A stretch of 64,000 bases of DNA from Tubulanus polymorphus (lineage: Eukaryota; Nemertea; Palaeonemertea; Tubulaniformes; Tubulanidae). The number at the start of each line of letters is the position of its first letter. The stretch's first letter is position 1. This document shows positions 1 to 10,876 of the stretch, in pieces. The position numbers and the translations under genes were made by a program. The notes beneath the pieces were generated by a model that searched no databases, was not told where the DNA came from, and worked only from the letters and a program-made list of their open reading frames with translations. The stretch is from the NCBI RefSeq assembly GCF_964204645.1, contig NC_134026.1:11372450-11436449 (forward strand), read 5' to 3'.

Positions 1-854
1 AATATTATCTTTTTAATCTTAAATATTTCTTCTGTAAAATTAGGGGTATAACCTTTATAAAATGTTTTTCTATATTTAGATATTCTAACGTGTTGTCCTA
101 TTTTAAATTTAGGTTCACCGAAATCATGTGTAACAAATGCTCCATATAAATTATTCCAAACTATTTCTGAATTATCTTCTTTTCTAGCTTGTATAGGTTT
201 CATATTTATAGAACTATGTTTAGAATTATTATAACCTTTCACTAAATCATCTAATACATCGATATATTTATATGTTTAATTAGCAGTAAAATATTTCCAC
301 ATTCTAGTTTTCAATGTTTAATTAAATCTTTCTATAATAGATGCTTTTTTATCTGAATGTGTTGAAAAATATTCTACATCGTTATCAGATAATAGTTTTT
401 TGAAATGTTTGTTATAAAATTCCTTACCTTCATCAAATTGTATCTTATCTGGAATAGCTTCTTTAAATATTGATTTAAAAGCATTTGTTACTTCTATACC
501 AGTTTTATTTTTGATTGGAATTGACCATGCGTATCTACTGAATATGTCTATAACATTCAGTATCCAGAAATATCCTTTGTTGTATTCTTCTAAGTTCTTC
601 ATGTCAATTAAATCAGCTTGCCATTGTTGATCGATATATGAAACCATTACTTTTCTTGTTAAATAAGTTTTATCCATTTTCTTGTGGATTTGATGTGTTG
701 GTTGATTTTGTAACCATGATTTTAATTCACTATATTTTATATTACCATTTTCATTATCAGATTTAATTTTATCCCATAATTCTGAAACGTTAGAATATGA
801 TACTTTACTTTCTGAGTTGTAATATAAATCTCTTAAATATTGTTCTTTTTTCAT
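1..854 (-). pseudogene. Polinton retroviral-type integrase, decayed and cut by window edge
   Basis: DDE-type integrase that would insert the element into host DNA. The frame opens with MKKEQYLRDLYY and holds the core: first Asp in QADLIDM (about residue 81), a DIFSRYAWSIPIK strand, second Asp in QFDEGKEFYN and Glu in ASIIERFN. The frame stops at 318-320, where the plus-strand copy at 37462-38551 reads Lys, and again near 285, where that copy reads Glu. The homologous C-terminal half continues in frame to base 1, and the chromodomain would lie outside the window. Upstream neighbours match those of the plus-strand copy in the same order. I see the catalytic motifs and stops directly; the Polinton assignment rests on the integrase plus its neighbours. 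Confidence 0.85.
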
Positions 855-899
855 CTTATTTTAATCCATTAATAATAATTTAGATTAAGTTTCAATGAC

Positions 900-1229
900 T
901 TAATGATTTGATTTATTTTCTGGTATGATAGGTTTATTATCATTGGAATCATCTTTATCATCAGATTTGAATTTTGATTTATATATTACACCGGATGATA
1001 TAATAATTGTGATTAACCCAATTGTAATATATAAGTAATTATTTCTTCCACTATTAGAAGAACTAGATGGATTATTATTTGAATTAATATCAGATAAAGT
1101 CTGTGATTCATTTATATCAGTTAATTTCTTTTTCTTAGCTGTTTTTAATTCTGAAGATCTTTTACCTAATTCTCTTGCCCATTTGATTTGTTTCTCAGAT
1201 CTAACCTTTTTCTTAACGCCATCACTCAT
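900..1229 (-). CDS. small basic protein with C-terminal membrane anchor (Polinton)
   Basis: Intact 109-residue frame. The N-terminal half is very basic (KKK and RSEKQIKWARELGKR-type stretches), followed by a Ser/Asn-rich linker, one hydrophobic segment (YITIGLITIIISSGVIY, about residues 66-83) and an acidic tail. It would sit as a tail-anchored membrane protein with a nucleic-acid-binding N-terminus. The start lies in an AATAAATGAG context shared with its partner at 37096. Compared with that copy it ends ten codons early because an AAA codon is TAA here. Function unknown; position just upstream of the integrase is the same in both elements. Confidence 0.6.
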   Translation of the reverse strand: MSDGVKKKVRSEKQIKWARELGKRSSELKTAKKKKLTDINESQTLSDINSNNNPSSSSNSGRNNYLYITIGLITIIISSGVIYKSKFKSDDKDDSNDNKPIIPENKSNH

Positions 1230-1239
1230 TTATTTTAGT

Positions 1240-1599
1240 TTATTTTTGTTCTGATTCATTTTCTGTTTCGCCGTATGGTTGTAGTACATCTGTTTCGTTC
1301 TTACCTGATTTATATTCCATAGGCTTGATATTCGAAAAAAATATGACACCAGTAGAAATTAATGTCATAACCGATCCTAATTGGAATGAAGCATATCCAA
1401 CCCATTTTTGTAATTCAGTCATAACTAAGTAGTCATTTTTCAAATCACTATATAATTTATTTTCATCATCAATTGGTATTAACTGGTTACATAACTTAGA
1501 GTAAAATTTAACAATACCATCTGAAATAGAATCATTTATTCTAGCTAATCTTGACTCTTCATAAATCTTAAAATATTTTATTACTTTATCTGGTTTCAT
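1240..1599 (-). CDS. small single-pass membrane protein (Polinton, MKPDK family)
   Basis: Uninterrupted 119-residue frame with a charged N-terminal half and a hydrophobic segment around residues 73-90 (SVMTLISTGVIFFSNI), then a polar tail. The plus-strand partner at 36724 has lost one A and is frameshifted, so this is the better copy. It begins directly after the frame of the upstream MSKK gene; here the stop codon that separates the two in the other copy is absent. Function unknown; retention next to the integrase in both elements suggests a structural or membrane role. Confidence 0.55.
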   Translation of the reverse strand: MKPDKVIKYFKIYEESRLARINDSISDGIVKFYSKLCNQLIPIDDENKLYSDLKNDYLVMTELQKWVGYASFQLGSVMTLISTGVIFFSNIKPMEYKSGKNETDVLQPYGETENESEQK

Positions 1600-1830
1600 A
1601 GAGTTTAATTCTTGAAAAGTAATGATTCTATTTAAAAACTCCTTAGATTTCCCGCCAGCAATAAGTAACTCAAGATGGTGTTTACAATATAAATAGCATT
1701 CATAATCTATATTGTTATTAACTTGAATATTATTTTCAATTTTGGTCGGAATATCCTAATTATCACTAATACCTAAATCATCTAATGTTTTTTCAATGCT
1801 GGTATTATTCTTACTCGATTTCTTTGACAT
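1600..1830 (-). pseudogene. MSKK-family small protein, broken by an in-frame TAG
   Basis: Homologue of the intact 74-residue frame at 36499-36723. It starts in TATAAATG at 1828-1830 and shares the opening MSKKSSKN and the ending HHLELLIAGGKSKEF. An in-frame TAG occurs about 24 codons in. At the 3' end the stop seen in the other copy is replaced by sense codons, so without the internal stop this frame would run straight into the MKPDK gene. No recognisable domain; hydrophilic. Function unknown. Confidence 0.5.
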
Positions 1831-1929
1831 TTATATTAGAGAAATTTAATAAGAAAAATATTATAAGTATTATAAAATGATACCAGTATCTCTTTAGATT
1901 AATACTAGCTTAGTTAAAGGTAAAGAATT

Positions 1930-2026
1930 TTAGTATTAGTTATTGTTTTTTTTAGTATTTTTTATTTGTGATATAAAGTATTCTTTTTTGAAAAGAAAAT
2001 ATTAAAAAAACAATAACTAATACTAG
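1930..2026. repeat. intergenic inverted repeat
   Basis: The arm beginning TAGTATTAGTTATTG at 1931 is mirrored by CAATAACTAATACTA ending at 2025, with A/T-rich continuation and about 45 bases between. It lies between the MSKK and HNH genes and could act as a hairpin terminator, but it has no equivalent of the same strength between the plus-strand partners. Confidence 0.5.
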
Positions 2027-2132
2027 CTAGTTGAAGGTATGTAATTTTTAATACTTTTTATTTAAAATCTATTATTCTTTAACCACTCATTAAAGACTCA
2101 ACGTATTGTTCATTATTCGGATCATTGTTCCA

Positions 2133-2747
2133 TTAATCAATAAATTTCTTTGCCTTTGTTAACTGTTCTAAATATAACTGTAAATCTAGTTTATTAGATT
2201 TGATTTGATTTTCTTTCTTTTCAAGAGGTCTTAAATTTTTCCAATTCCAAATAAGTTCTTTATTGTATTCATCATTCATGTTAAATTTAGATATTGGTAA
2301 CGTATGATCAATATGAAAATAATCTCCATAATTATCTATATTCATTTGACTATCGAATTGAAATATAATCCATGATTTGAGAAATTTATCTCTACAACTC
2401 AACAAATTAGATAATGTTTCTGAATGTGTTTCTTTGTTGTATAATTGTGTTAATCTAGTCCTTAAACATTGTTTCAATCTAAAATTAAGATCTGTTTGAT
2501 ATCTTTCTCTCATATATTCTGTCATATAATCATTATAAGATTCTCTATTATCTTCTCGATATTGTTTGGTATATAGTTTAAAACAAGTTTTACAGCAATA
2601 TTGAAAACCATCTTTGCTAATCTTACGCTTACTAAATTCTGTTATAGCTAATTTATCTAATTCACACTTAGAACACTTCTTGTAGTATATATTTATAACA
2701 CCAGTGTTATTTGTAATATTGATAGTTTGTGGTTGTTCTGGTTCCAA
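2133..2747 (-). pseudogene. HNH endonuclease-like gene with N-terminal zinc ribbon, start codon lost
   Basis: Homing-type nuclease candidate that would cut DNA at a specific site. The frame has CSKC ... CCKTC zinc-ribbon pairs near residues 24-55, a basic middle, then an HNH core: HIDHTLPISKF, ELIWNWKNLRPL and ENQIKSNK near residues 145-190. The position used for ATG in the copy at 33899 is TTG here (the TAAATGG context has become TAATTGG), so the normal start is gone although the frame is otherwise open. A stop at 2133 removes a short tail that is present in the copy at 35474-36261. Three versions exist in the window, two in the plus-strand element. Family assignment rests on the HxDH...N...N pattern. 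Confidence 0.65.
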
Positions 2748-3880
2748 TTATTATACATATTTTTTTACAAAATTGGTTAATATTTTAGAATTCTCTTCCA
2801 TTTCTGCGACCAACGTCATCCTTTTTCATTCCTCGTTGCTTTTGATGAGTCGTTTCGATTCCTTGATATCTAAGTCATACCACTGGCCAAAACCGCTCTT
2901 ATAGGAGCGTTTTTGCTTAATGCGCATGCGCTAATCATAATTATATATTCATTCTGTAAATTCTGTAAAATAGAAACAACCGACATAAAATATCAAAACG
3001 TGTTCGCATTAGGCAAAACCGCTCTTATAGGAGCGTTTTTGCTTAATGCACATGCGCTAATCATAATTATATATTCATTCTGTAAATAGAAACGACCGAA
3101 CATAAAAATTCACCAAACAGATTTACACAGTACATTATACAAGTTGTTCAGTCCTTTCTTCCAATACATCATTTGATTTCTATATATAAAATCTATAATT
3201 ACAAACATTTTTTCAATTGCTGGTAAATATTTAACTACATCAAGAAATGTTAAACTTAATCATTGGAGTCTTAATGTTTTTGAAATTCTTATATAGTTTC
3301 TTCGTCGATCTTTTGGTGTTTCTACGCCAGTTTCTATTGGTTCGATATCCATTGCTGTTGATTCCTCAGTCAGAAAGAGTATCTTGAGTTTCTCTATCGC
3401 TTCTTGATGCGTATGACGTTTTATCAATCTAAAAGATATTAGCGGCAACTCTATATATCTAAAAGATATACTAAATACACTTAAATATATAAGGTTTCAT
3501 ATTTAATAGCCTTAATAACTACAAAAAACAGTACTTACATTTAGATTTAGAATTGTAAACTATAAACTCCTAATTGCGTTTCGAGAGAGAATATCCTAAG
3601 CGTTATGTTACATCGTCTATTCAGTTCTGGTGCGATTTCTAAATGAACACGTCTGCAATTATGACACGTCATCTCTATTCAGAGTTCCGGTACACCTTCT
3701 AGAATGTTCTACGCGTTTGCAGTATTATGTCTCATATGTCTCGGCGTCATAGTAACAGCTTTGACAGCTGTGAATTTATAGATTTATTCCATAGCTTTTT
3801 ACATGAAATGTATATAGGCTCAAATAGAATCATGTTCTAGTATAAGCAAATGCTATGTATTAAATCAATCACACTTTACT
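2748..3880. other. non-coding module between HNH gene and terminal repeat
   Basis: Less AT-rich stretch without a convincing gene. Two direct copies, starting at 2888 and 3014, carry a small hairpin (CCGCTC loop GGAGCG) followed by a CATGCGCTAATCATAATTATA block. The part 3490-3620 is, in reverse complement, related to 34770-34890 of the other element, including a GTAAGTACTG splice-donor-like site and TATCTTTTAG acceptor-like sites. An ORF at 3260-3448 has no recognisable content. It may be a captured host promoter and intron. Confidence 0.4.
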
Positions 3881-4074
3881 AACACTTTTAATGTTTAAAA
3901 TTCTAACTCATACAAATATGAATATTGAAATAATGTTTAAAATATATCTATATATCTATTCTATAAGAGCTCGTTAATTAGTCGTTACTTTTTTACTAAC
4001 ACTTTTATATTGAATAATCTATCAATTTATATGTTATTCATATATATTTTATTCATGTATATAAATATTTTAAG
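3880..4074. repeat. Polinton terminal repeat body (minus-strand unit)
   Basis: Matches, with scattered changes, the right terminal repeat at 39153-39290 and the inverted left repeat at 14537-14770. Shared landmarks are a CTATAAGAGCTCGTTAATTA block, TTACTAACACTTTTATATTG and a TATTTTAAG end just before the palindrome. It marks the outer end of the minus-strand integrase unit. Confidence 0.75.
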
Positions 4075-4456
4075 AGTAATAGGGTTTAGTTGTTCTAGGT
4101 TAAAGGTTGAATGGTCGAGCTCATTAAAAACAAAATATTAAAAGTAATTTAAAACTATAATATATTTTCATAGCCGTGTGTATTTTAGTTAAATAATAGA
4201 ATAATTATTATTATTTGAATACATTTGATTATATGAATTTGTGTATTGTAAATAAATCAATTGGTCGCGGAGCGGAGCGGTAGCGAAGCGGAGCGACCAA
4301 TTTAAATTATTAATATCTAAGAATAAATGTTTAGTTATAATATAAAATACACACGGCTATGAAAATATATTATAGTTTTAAATTACTTTTAATAGTTTGT
4401 TTTTAATGAGCTCGACCGTTCGACCTTTGATCTAGAACAACTAAACCCCTATTACT
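4075..4456. repeat. 382-bp terminal palindrome with inner GC-rich hairpin
   Basis: It begins AGTAATAGGG and ends with the mirror CCCCTATTACT. Two arms of about 113 bp (4075-4187 and 4343-4456) include a shared segment around CGAGCTCATT/AATGAGCTCG and a CACACGGCTATG block. The centre is unrelated AT-rich DNA holding a hairpin at 4261-4300 (TTGGTCGC ... GCGACCAA). The same outer arm ends close the plus-strand element at 39291-39484, but with a different centre. It sits at the junction with the polymerase gene. Confidence 0.8.
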
Positions 4457-4515
4457 AATGTTTTTAAATCTTTTGTTATATTATTTGTCTTGATCTCCAG
4501 TACGTAGGCGTCCGT

Positions 4516-5564
4516 ATTCTTGATGATCAATGGAAATCCACATTAAATGTACTATCTTCAGTTGATAAATCATAAACATAATCTGTTGGATTGGATGTTT
4601 CAAATAAATCTCTAACTTCTTCTGTTAGCTCATTTTCTACATACGTTAATTCAAATATATTCGGTTTATCTTCTATAATTCCTAAACGCATATGAAAACC
4701 TAATGAATTACACAATATATTTAATCCCGCTATAGCAACTTTTCCTTTTTGTGCAAAGGTTATTACTGGAGATCTATCAAATTTTTTCCACCATCTGCAG
4801 CATAGAATCCAATCAAGAACCATTTTCTTAAATAACATTTTGCATTTAATACAAAATTGGGCACTATCCTTTCTTTGGTCGAAGTATTACCTTTGACTAT
4901 TGCATGAATATAGAATCCATCATTATATTATATAGCAAAATCTTTAGGATTATTTATAAGTATTCAATAAACTGCTGATGATTTCATATGATCCATGATT
5001 ACTGTATGCGAATAAACTTCTTCACAGTATTTTCTAATTCTTTCTAATAATTTCAAATCTTGATTGCATAAATACCAACAATATTGAGTGCGACACACAT
5101 ATTTATATACGCCGGCTGAACCATCACCCATAAAAATCCTTTAATAAAATATTCTTTTTCTTCTAATGTTTCAGGTACTATGTAATAGATATTATTAATT
5201 AATTCATCCAATGATATATGATTCATTCTTGGGTAAAATCTTTTATGTAATAATCCATCACCAACTTTTATATCAGTTGGTTTGACTTCACCATTTTGTT
5301 TAATCAAGCTATGATCTTCAGTAACATCTACAACCCTAACTTAGTTCCAACTCTATAAATCGTTTTATTTGTTTTATGTCTAATAATATATTTCAATTTT
5401 GTCCATCCATTTCTTGTCCAAACATTCATTAATCCATTTATTTGTGTTAATTATTTTTCACCATATGCAATATAAAGTTCATTTTGTTTAGGCATTATTT
5501 CTGAAATTCTTATTAATATTTTATTATTATATTCTAATACTATTGGGGTGTCGGCTGTTACAGA
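4516..5564 (-). other. intein with LAGLIDADG-type endonuclease block inside PolB motif C
   Basis: Self-splicing protein insert of about 350 residues. The N-terminal splice block starts at Ser (SVTADTPI, codon 5562-5564) directly after YFD of motif C. Block B is VTEDHSL near 5310. A DOD-type endonuclease block with a Gly-Asp-Gly-Ser core lies near 5125-5140, in the shifted frame. Block F is VYDLSTEDSTF near 4570. The last residues are Lys-Asn (Asn 4516-4518), followed by Thr-Asp of the C-extein. Several frameshifts, including one just before the C-terminal block, make it inactive now. The plus-strand polymerase has YFDTDS uninterrupted at 25192-25209, which is the empty site. The Lys before the terminal Asn is unusual, as most inteins have His. 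Confidence 0.85.
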
Positions 5565-6939
5565 ATCAAAGTATAATATTGCAATATGTTTCTCCCTAAA
5601 AAGTGGTTGTAGAACATTATAATAAAAATCATACATTAATAATTTTGATACTTCTAAAACAGTTGAACCTATAAAAATTGGTTTATTAACTTTCATTGAT
5701 GTTCTTATTAATTTTACTACTGTTAAATAATCTTCAAAACTTTTATTTCCTAAATGTCTAGCACTTGATTTCAGGTGTCTCAATCGTTCAAAACTATTTA
5801 CTAGTTCAATATTATTTCTATTTTGAATATTTTCACAAGTTTTTCCATAAAAACTATTATTCATTAACTTAAAAGAGTCTTTTTCGAAATCTGTTTTAGA
5901 TATGGTTCTCTGTTGAGTATTGAAATCTATATATTTTTCTAACCACTTCGATTGATTAAATTCAATATATCTATGTACTTTTTAAATTTCATTCCTTGTT
6001 TAAGATAAACTTTTAACATTCTACAGTGAACAATATAATTATAATTATTATTTTGTGTTAGTATAAATTTTTTCGGTTTTATTTTTTTCAGGTATTTACA
6101 TAGATAACTATCATCTAAGGCTAAATGTTCTGGACAATAAGGTAAGTTTCTATATTTAAACTTCATGTTATCAGGATATTCTAAATCAACTACAAAGAAA
6201 TAAGTAATTGGTGCATCATCTTTTAAACTAATAATTGCACCTTCCCAATCAGTTTTATCATCATCTTCAACTCTGTTTATATAACATTTTTATATGGTTG
6301 AGGTTGCATCATTGCCCAACCATATGAATTATTGGCGTCAATATATAATAATTTATATTCATCATTTGCTTTAAAATACCTATTACCCATGACCCCACTA
6401 ATTCCACCTCTAATAGATTTTTCAAACAGTAATACCATGTCTGGTTCTTTTAATAAATCTAATTCTACTTGAATATATTTTAAACCACATTGCCAGGTTA
6501 AAGAAGGACTTGAATAACAGTAACAAGGGTCAACATTAAAATGATTTCAATTAACTTCTCTAAACATCAGCCAATATCATTACATCTGATTTTAAATATG
6601 TCAACTAATTCGCCATGATTTTTAAAATTGAAATGATTCCATATATTCAATGTTTTATTAAACACTTCATCTTTCACGTACTCATTTTTTAATTCATCAC
6701 AATATTGTTCTTTCAATAATTTCGTTTCTTTGAAATCATCGTGCGTTTTATAAAATGAGTAAGGTATTGCGCCTTTATATCTTAATAATTTAAAGTCTTG
6801 TATATCTGGATAATAATAACGCGTTATTATAAAATCATCGTCAACTAAACTTTTTGCTAAATTATCAAATGAACTTGCTAGAATCTATAAGAATCTAAAA
6901 ATCTAATGCAACCAAACTGAAATAAAATATAATTTTCAG

Positions 6940-7826
6940 GGGCCGTTTTCACAAAGCATAATTAACTTTAATTATAATTAGGACCTAAATCATGATTAAA
7001 TTTCCTTAATCATGATTAGTTAATTACGATTAAAATTCGGTTTCACGAAAGGGTTTAATTACAAAATTAACTAATTACATAATTAGGCAACTTAATTACA
7101 ATTAAACTGTATCAAAATGGCGGAATTTTAGACAGCCATTTGCTGTCCAAGCATCAACAACCTTCCTTGTTTAGAGGAAAAGAGAAATTCACTCCTTTGG
7201 GAGTTAAAGATTGCTCTGAAAGGTCTCAGGAACCAGTGGAAAAACTTAGCAAGATGTCTCAAAAGTTTTTAAATAGAAACTCACCTCCAGTCAGCAAAAT
7301 AAAATCCTCGTAAATGGGGTTTATTTCCGAGCAGTGATTAGCACTTTTTAACACTAACTCCATAGATATGTACTCTACTGACAGAAATCTATCATATGTA
7401 TGGACAAAATCAATTAATTCAACACTTCTAAGTATGTGGTGGTCGTGCTGACAAAACATAGGACGTTTGAAAATAAATCAATAGAATTTAGAGTATTGAC
7501 ATGCCTTTTTTACAAAAGGCAAAAATCCAAATTATTTGAGCCAGACAATCTGAAAAACTGAATAAGTGTAGGAATTGCCGTCGTCAATTAATAAACACAA
7601 AATTCCATGAATAATATCGGCAGCTTTTTGTTTTTAATAATAAACTAATGATGATTAAATGGTTTAATTACACTCTAGAGGAGAATTAAATTTTGTAATT
7701 AACTTAATTATAATTAAAGTTAATTACGTTTTGTGAAACACCTAACTTGATTAAATCATGATAATTTAATCATGATTAGTGATTTAATCATAATTAAGGG
7801 TTAATTACGCTTTGTGAAACCGGCCC
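6940..7826. mobile_element. Harbinger-like MITE in the polymerase pseudogene
   Basis: Non-autonomous DNA transposon with inverted ends GGGCCG(G)TTTCACAAAGC and its mirror GCTTTGTGAAACCGGCCC, extending into about 150 bp of AATTA-rich inverted subrepeats. A CAG direct repeat flanks it (6937-6939 and 7827-7829), and the uninterrupted polymerase copy near 23831 reads through this point with no insertion, which fits a 3-bp CWG target duplication as known for PIF/Harbinger elements. The internal ORF at 7259-7459 has no recognisable domain. Confidence 0.8.
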
Positions 7827-8457
7827 CAGATATCTTAGCTATTAGTTTAAAATCATATTTTCTTATATTTGCATCATTTATAGCTTTATGTTCTTCTATT
7901 TTTTGATTGATTACACCCAATTTTCCTGATAGTTGTTTTATAAATAAGTAGATATCATACCCTCATAAATTATAAAATAATATTTGTACGTTGTTAACTT
8001 TCTTAGCTTATAAGTTGCAATCTTCATGAGCAGCTCCACGATATTTTGAATTTAAATGATCATGATCTTTAACTTTTTTAATCAAATGAGTAAAAACGTT
8101 TTTCACAGTAACAACAATGAGTTGCATAATTAAAATCAACTACATCTTCTTTGGTCATAAGTATTATTTTATTTTCATTTAATAATTGTGCAAAATCACT
8201 TTTTAATTCTATAATTTTATTACAAAATTCACAAAAACTACATCTTCACCTCTAAAAGAAATATATTGACTTTCATATAATTCAGGATAATTTGATTTTA
8301 TATAAATTCAATGCGCAGCAGCTCTTTGACGAACTTTCTAAATTGTACTTATAATTGGTGGGTCTTGTATTATGTCTTCATTTAGTTCATTCCCTTTATC
8401 CATTGATTTTAATAACTGCCTTTTATTAGGGTTTTCTGTTTCTTCACAGAAAACCCT

Positions 8458-9239
8458 ATTGAAATTCGCGTGATTATTATTATTTTTTTTCCCTTTTCCA
8501 CATAGTTTTTGTTAAAAGTGTAAAGGCTTCCTTACCTTACCGCTGTCGCCGATACAATCCGTATGATGTCCTTCAGCTCACTTCAATCTCCAGATACTGC
8601 ATAGGAATTTTGATAAATCCACGTTATAAAGGCACTGTCGAGCCGAAAACATCAGAAATTTTGCTCCATTCAATTAGTAGCCATGTTGTGTTTTCTTACC
8701 GATATTTCTCTCTTCTTTTCGAGGAAGAGCTATCGAATAATTCCCTCTCTTCTCCACAATCAATTTCAAAGTCAATTTTATGAATTCATTGCTCAGCGGG
8801 TCCGAGTCCAAGAGTTTACGAGTCTGGCGTTCGCGTGTCTGACAGGTTTACGGCATTTGTTTGTTACCTCTTTAATATTTTTGATTTCTTGTTATTCCGG
8901 TTATTTTATTTAAGTATATTGCTGATCACTTCATGTAACCAAAAGCGTCAATAAACAGACTTTGAATTGATCAAGTTTAAATCAAGGTCGTTGAGTCGCG
9001 GAAGGCTCCTAGAATTACGTTCGTCTTCGTCTCAGAGAGAAAACAAACGACAGAAAAGTATCAGGTGATTATCGATAGCCTACAACGGCACAGACAGTTG
9101 ACAAACAGTGTTAGGCCTGTGCCGGTTGGTGCGTACTGGGACTAAATATACTGGTTGGTCAGTTGGTTCGGTTGTGAAGTGTGGAAGCTAAGATTATAAG
9201 AAAGCCTACCGGTATTTATTTGTCTATAGGCCTATTATA
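8458..9239. other. interior of composite repeat, no gene supported
   Basis: Unique and repeat-derived DNA. The ORF at 8683-8913 has no recognisable motif and lies at the end of the part shared with the other copies. TAGGCCT motifs begin to appear near 9110. Confidence 0.4.
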
Positions 9240-9590
9240 TAGAAGCCAATACCATTTTAAGTACGTAGTTGTTAACCGCACTTGACTGTACGGTGATCTC
9301 CTCAGGTTAACCGCGTACGTGAGGTCCCTACTAAGTATATAATGCCATACGTGAGTTCCTAGTAGCCAATACCATTTTAAGTACGAAATTGTAACGCGTA
9401 CGTGACTGTACGGTGATATCCACAGGTTAACCATACGTGAGTTCCCTACTTACGCCGTACGTGAGTTCCTAGTAGCCAATACCATTTTAAGTACGAAATT
9501 GTAACGCGTACGTGACTGTACGGTGATATCCACAGGTTAACCGTACGTGAGTTCCCTAAAAACGCTGTACGTGAGTTCCTATAATCTGCA
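9240..9590. repeat. about 115-bp tandem repeat, three copies
   Basis: Copies start with AGCCAATACCATTTTAAGTA at about 9242, 9363 and 9474, each followed by a GTGACTGTACGGTGAT block and CCACAGGTTAACC. Short ORFs in it are repeat by-products. Confidence 0.8.
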
Positions 9591-10876
9591 AACGCGCATG
9601 CGTAAAAGAATAGAGTTTGGGTTAGGTGAGGCTAGGCTATTTGTAAATCAAATTTCATCCACCCACCAGTTACGTTCTGTGGCACAGTGGGTAAATCACT
9701 GGACTACTACTGGATTTTTTTTTCGTTTGGTTTCGAATCCCAATATTGCAAGTCTGAGCGTCAACGTACTCACATATGGCTAACCTGTAGAAATCACCGT
9801 ACAGTCACGTACAGGTAACAACAGCGTTTTATGTATTAAGTGAGTACGACAAGCCTACCATGCCTATGTACTACAAACACAACTTTTTCCCTCTCGTCGG
9901 CCCTACAGTGATGTTACTATAACTGGTGCCATTATAATATGGATAGGATTTGGTCAGGACTAGCCTAAAGTCTAATTCAGTCTATGTACTAATTCACTCC
10001 ATAGGCCTATTTTTAAAACAATACAGTGAAATATTCACACGCAGAAAGGCTAATTGATTTGAGCCATGTGATTAAGTTTGGCCAGGCCTTCTCTGACCTG
10101 CTGACATTAATAGTCAAACCAAAACGTTCATGTGGTCACGGCTTGTATTACCAGAAATCATTGTAGGCCTGTACATTTTGCTGTTCGTAGGTTTGGTATA
10201 CCGATTTCTCCATTCTTGACTGATAAGTGTACGGTACATCTGTACGCATTATATAATTGTTCCAATGGGAATAGGGCCTATTGATTGGGCTTATTATTTC
10301 CTGCTTTAGAGTACTGAAATAAACCTAATGTTCATTCAAATATCCAACATCGGTGAAAGTTTGATTAATAATGTATACATGTACTGTAGGTTTTCATGTT
10401 GTATGAATATTTTGCAGTTCAAATGGGTATGATGCTGATTCCAATGTCAAACGCATGAAGTTAGATGGTCAAGGACAGTCAACACCAAGATATCTCTCTT
10501 CGACCGATGTTGTACCATAGAAGATCTGATTCTTTCAACTCAAGGAAAGTGATTCAACACAATCGACATAACACTGGAATAGGTTTGCAGTAACTAACCG
10601 TTCATTTCATTTAGTCCTATGTACTTTTTAGCCTATTTGGATTTGATTGTAATTGAAACTCTGGAACTGTTAACAAAAGACAAGTAAGACAAGTTGAAAA
10701 AACACAAGTTAGGCTTGATTCCCATGTTCAAATTTAATTCAAATTTATTTTATTACATCATATTTACAAAGCATATCATTGGTTCATACAGTAATAAAAA
10801 TTAGGGCAGAACAAATATTATTACAGAAACTCCAAAAAGGCAATGAATTTCTATGACTAAATGAACATTGTTTTTA
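9591..10876. other. unassigned DNA with one exon-like stretch
   Basis: Mostly non-coding, TAGGCCT-rich. At about 10416-10520 an AG acceptor-like site (TTTTGCAG) is followed by an open stretch of about 33 codons (NGYDADSNVKRMKLDGQGQS and onwards) ending in TAG. This could be a captured last exon of a host gene, but I do not recognise it. Confidence 0.25.

Noticed and set aside
2888-3086. Hairpin CCGCTC/GGAGCG considered as a histone mRNA 3' stem-loop
   Set aside because: Stem and loop do not match the conserved histone pattern, and no histone gene is next to it.
8683-8913. ORF in composite repeat as a membrane protein gene
   Set aside because: Hydrophobic by composition, at the edge of repeat-derived DNA, no homologue recognised.
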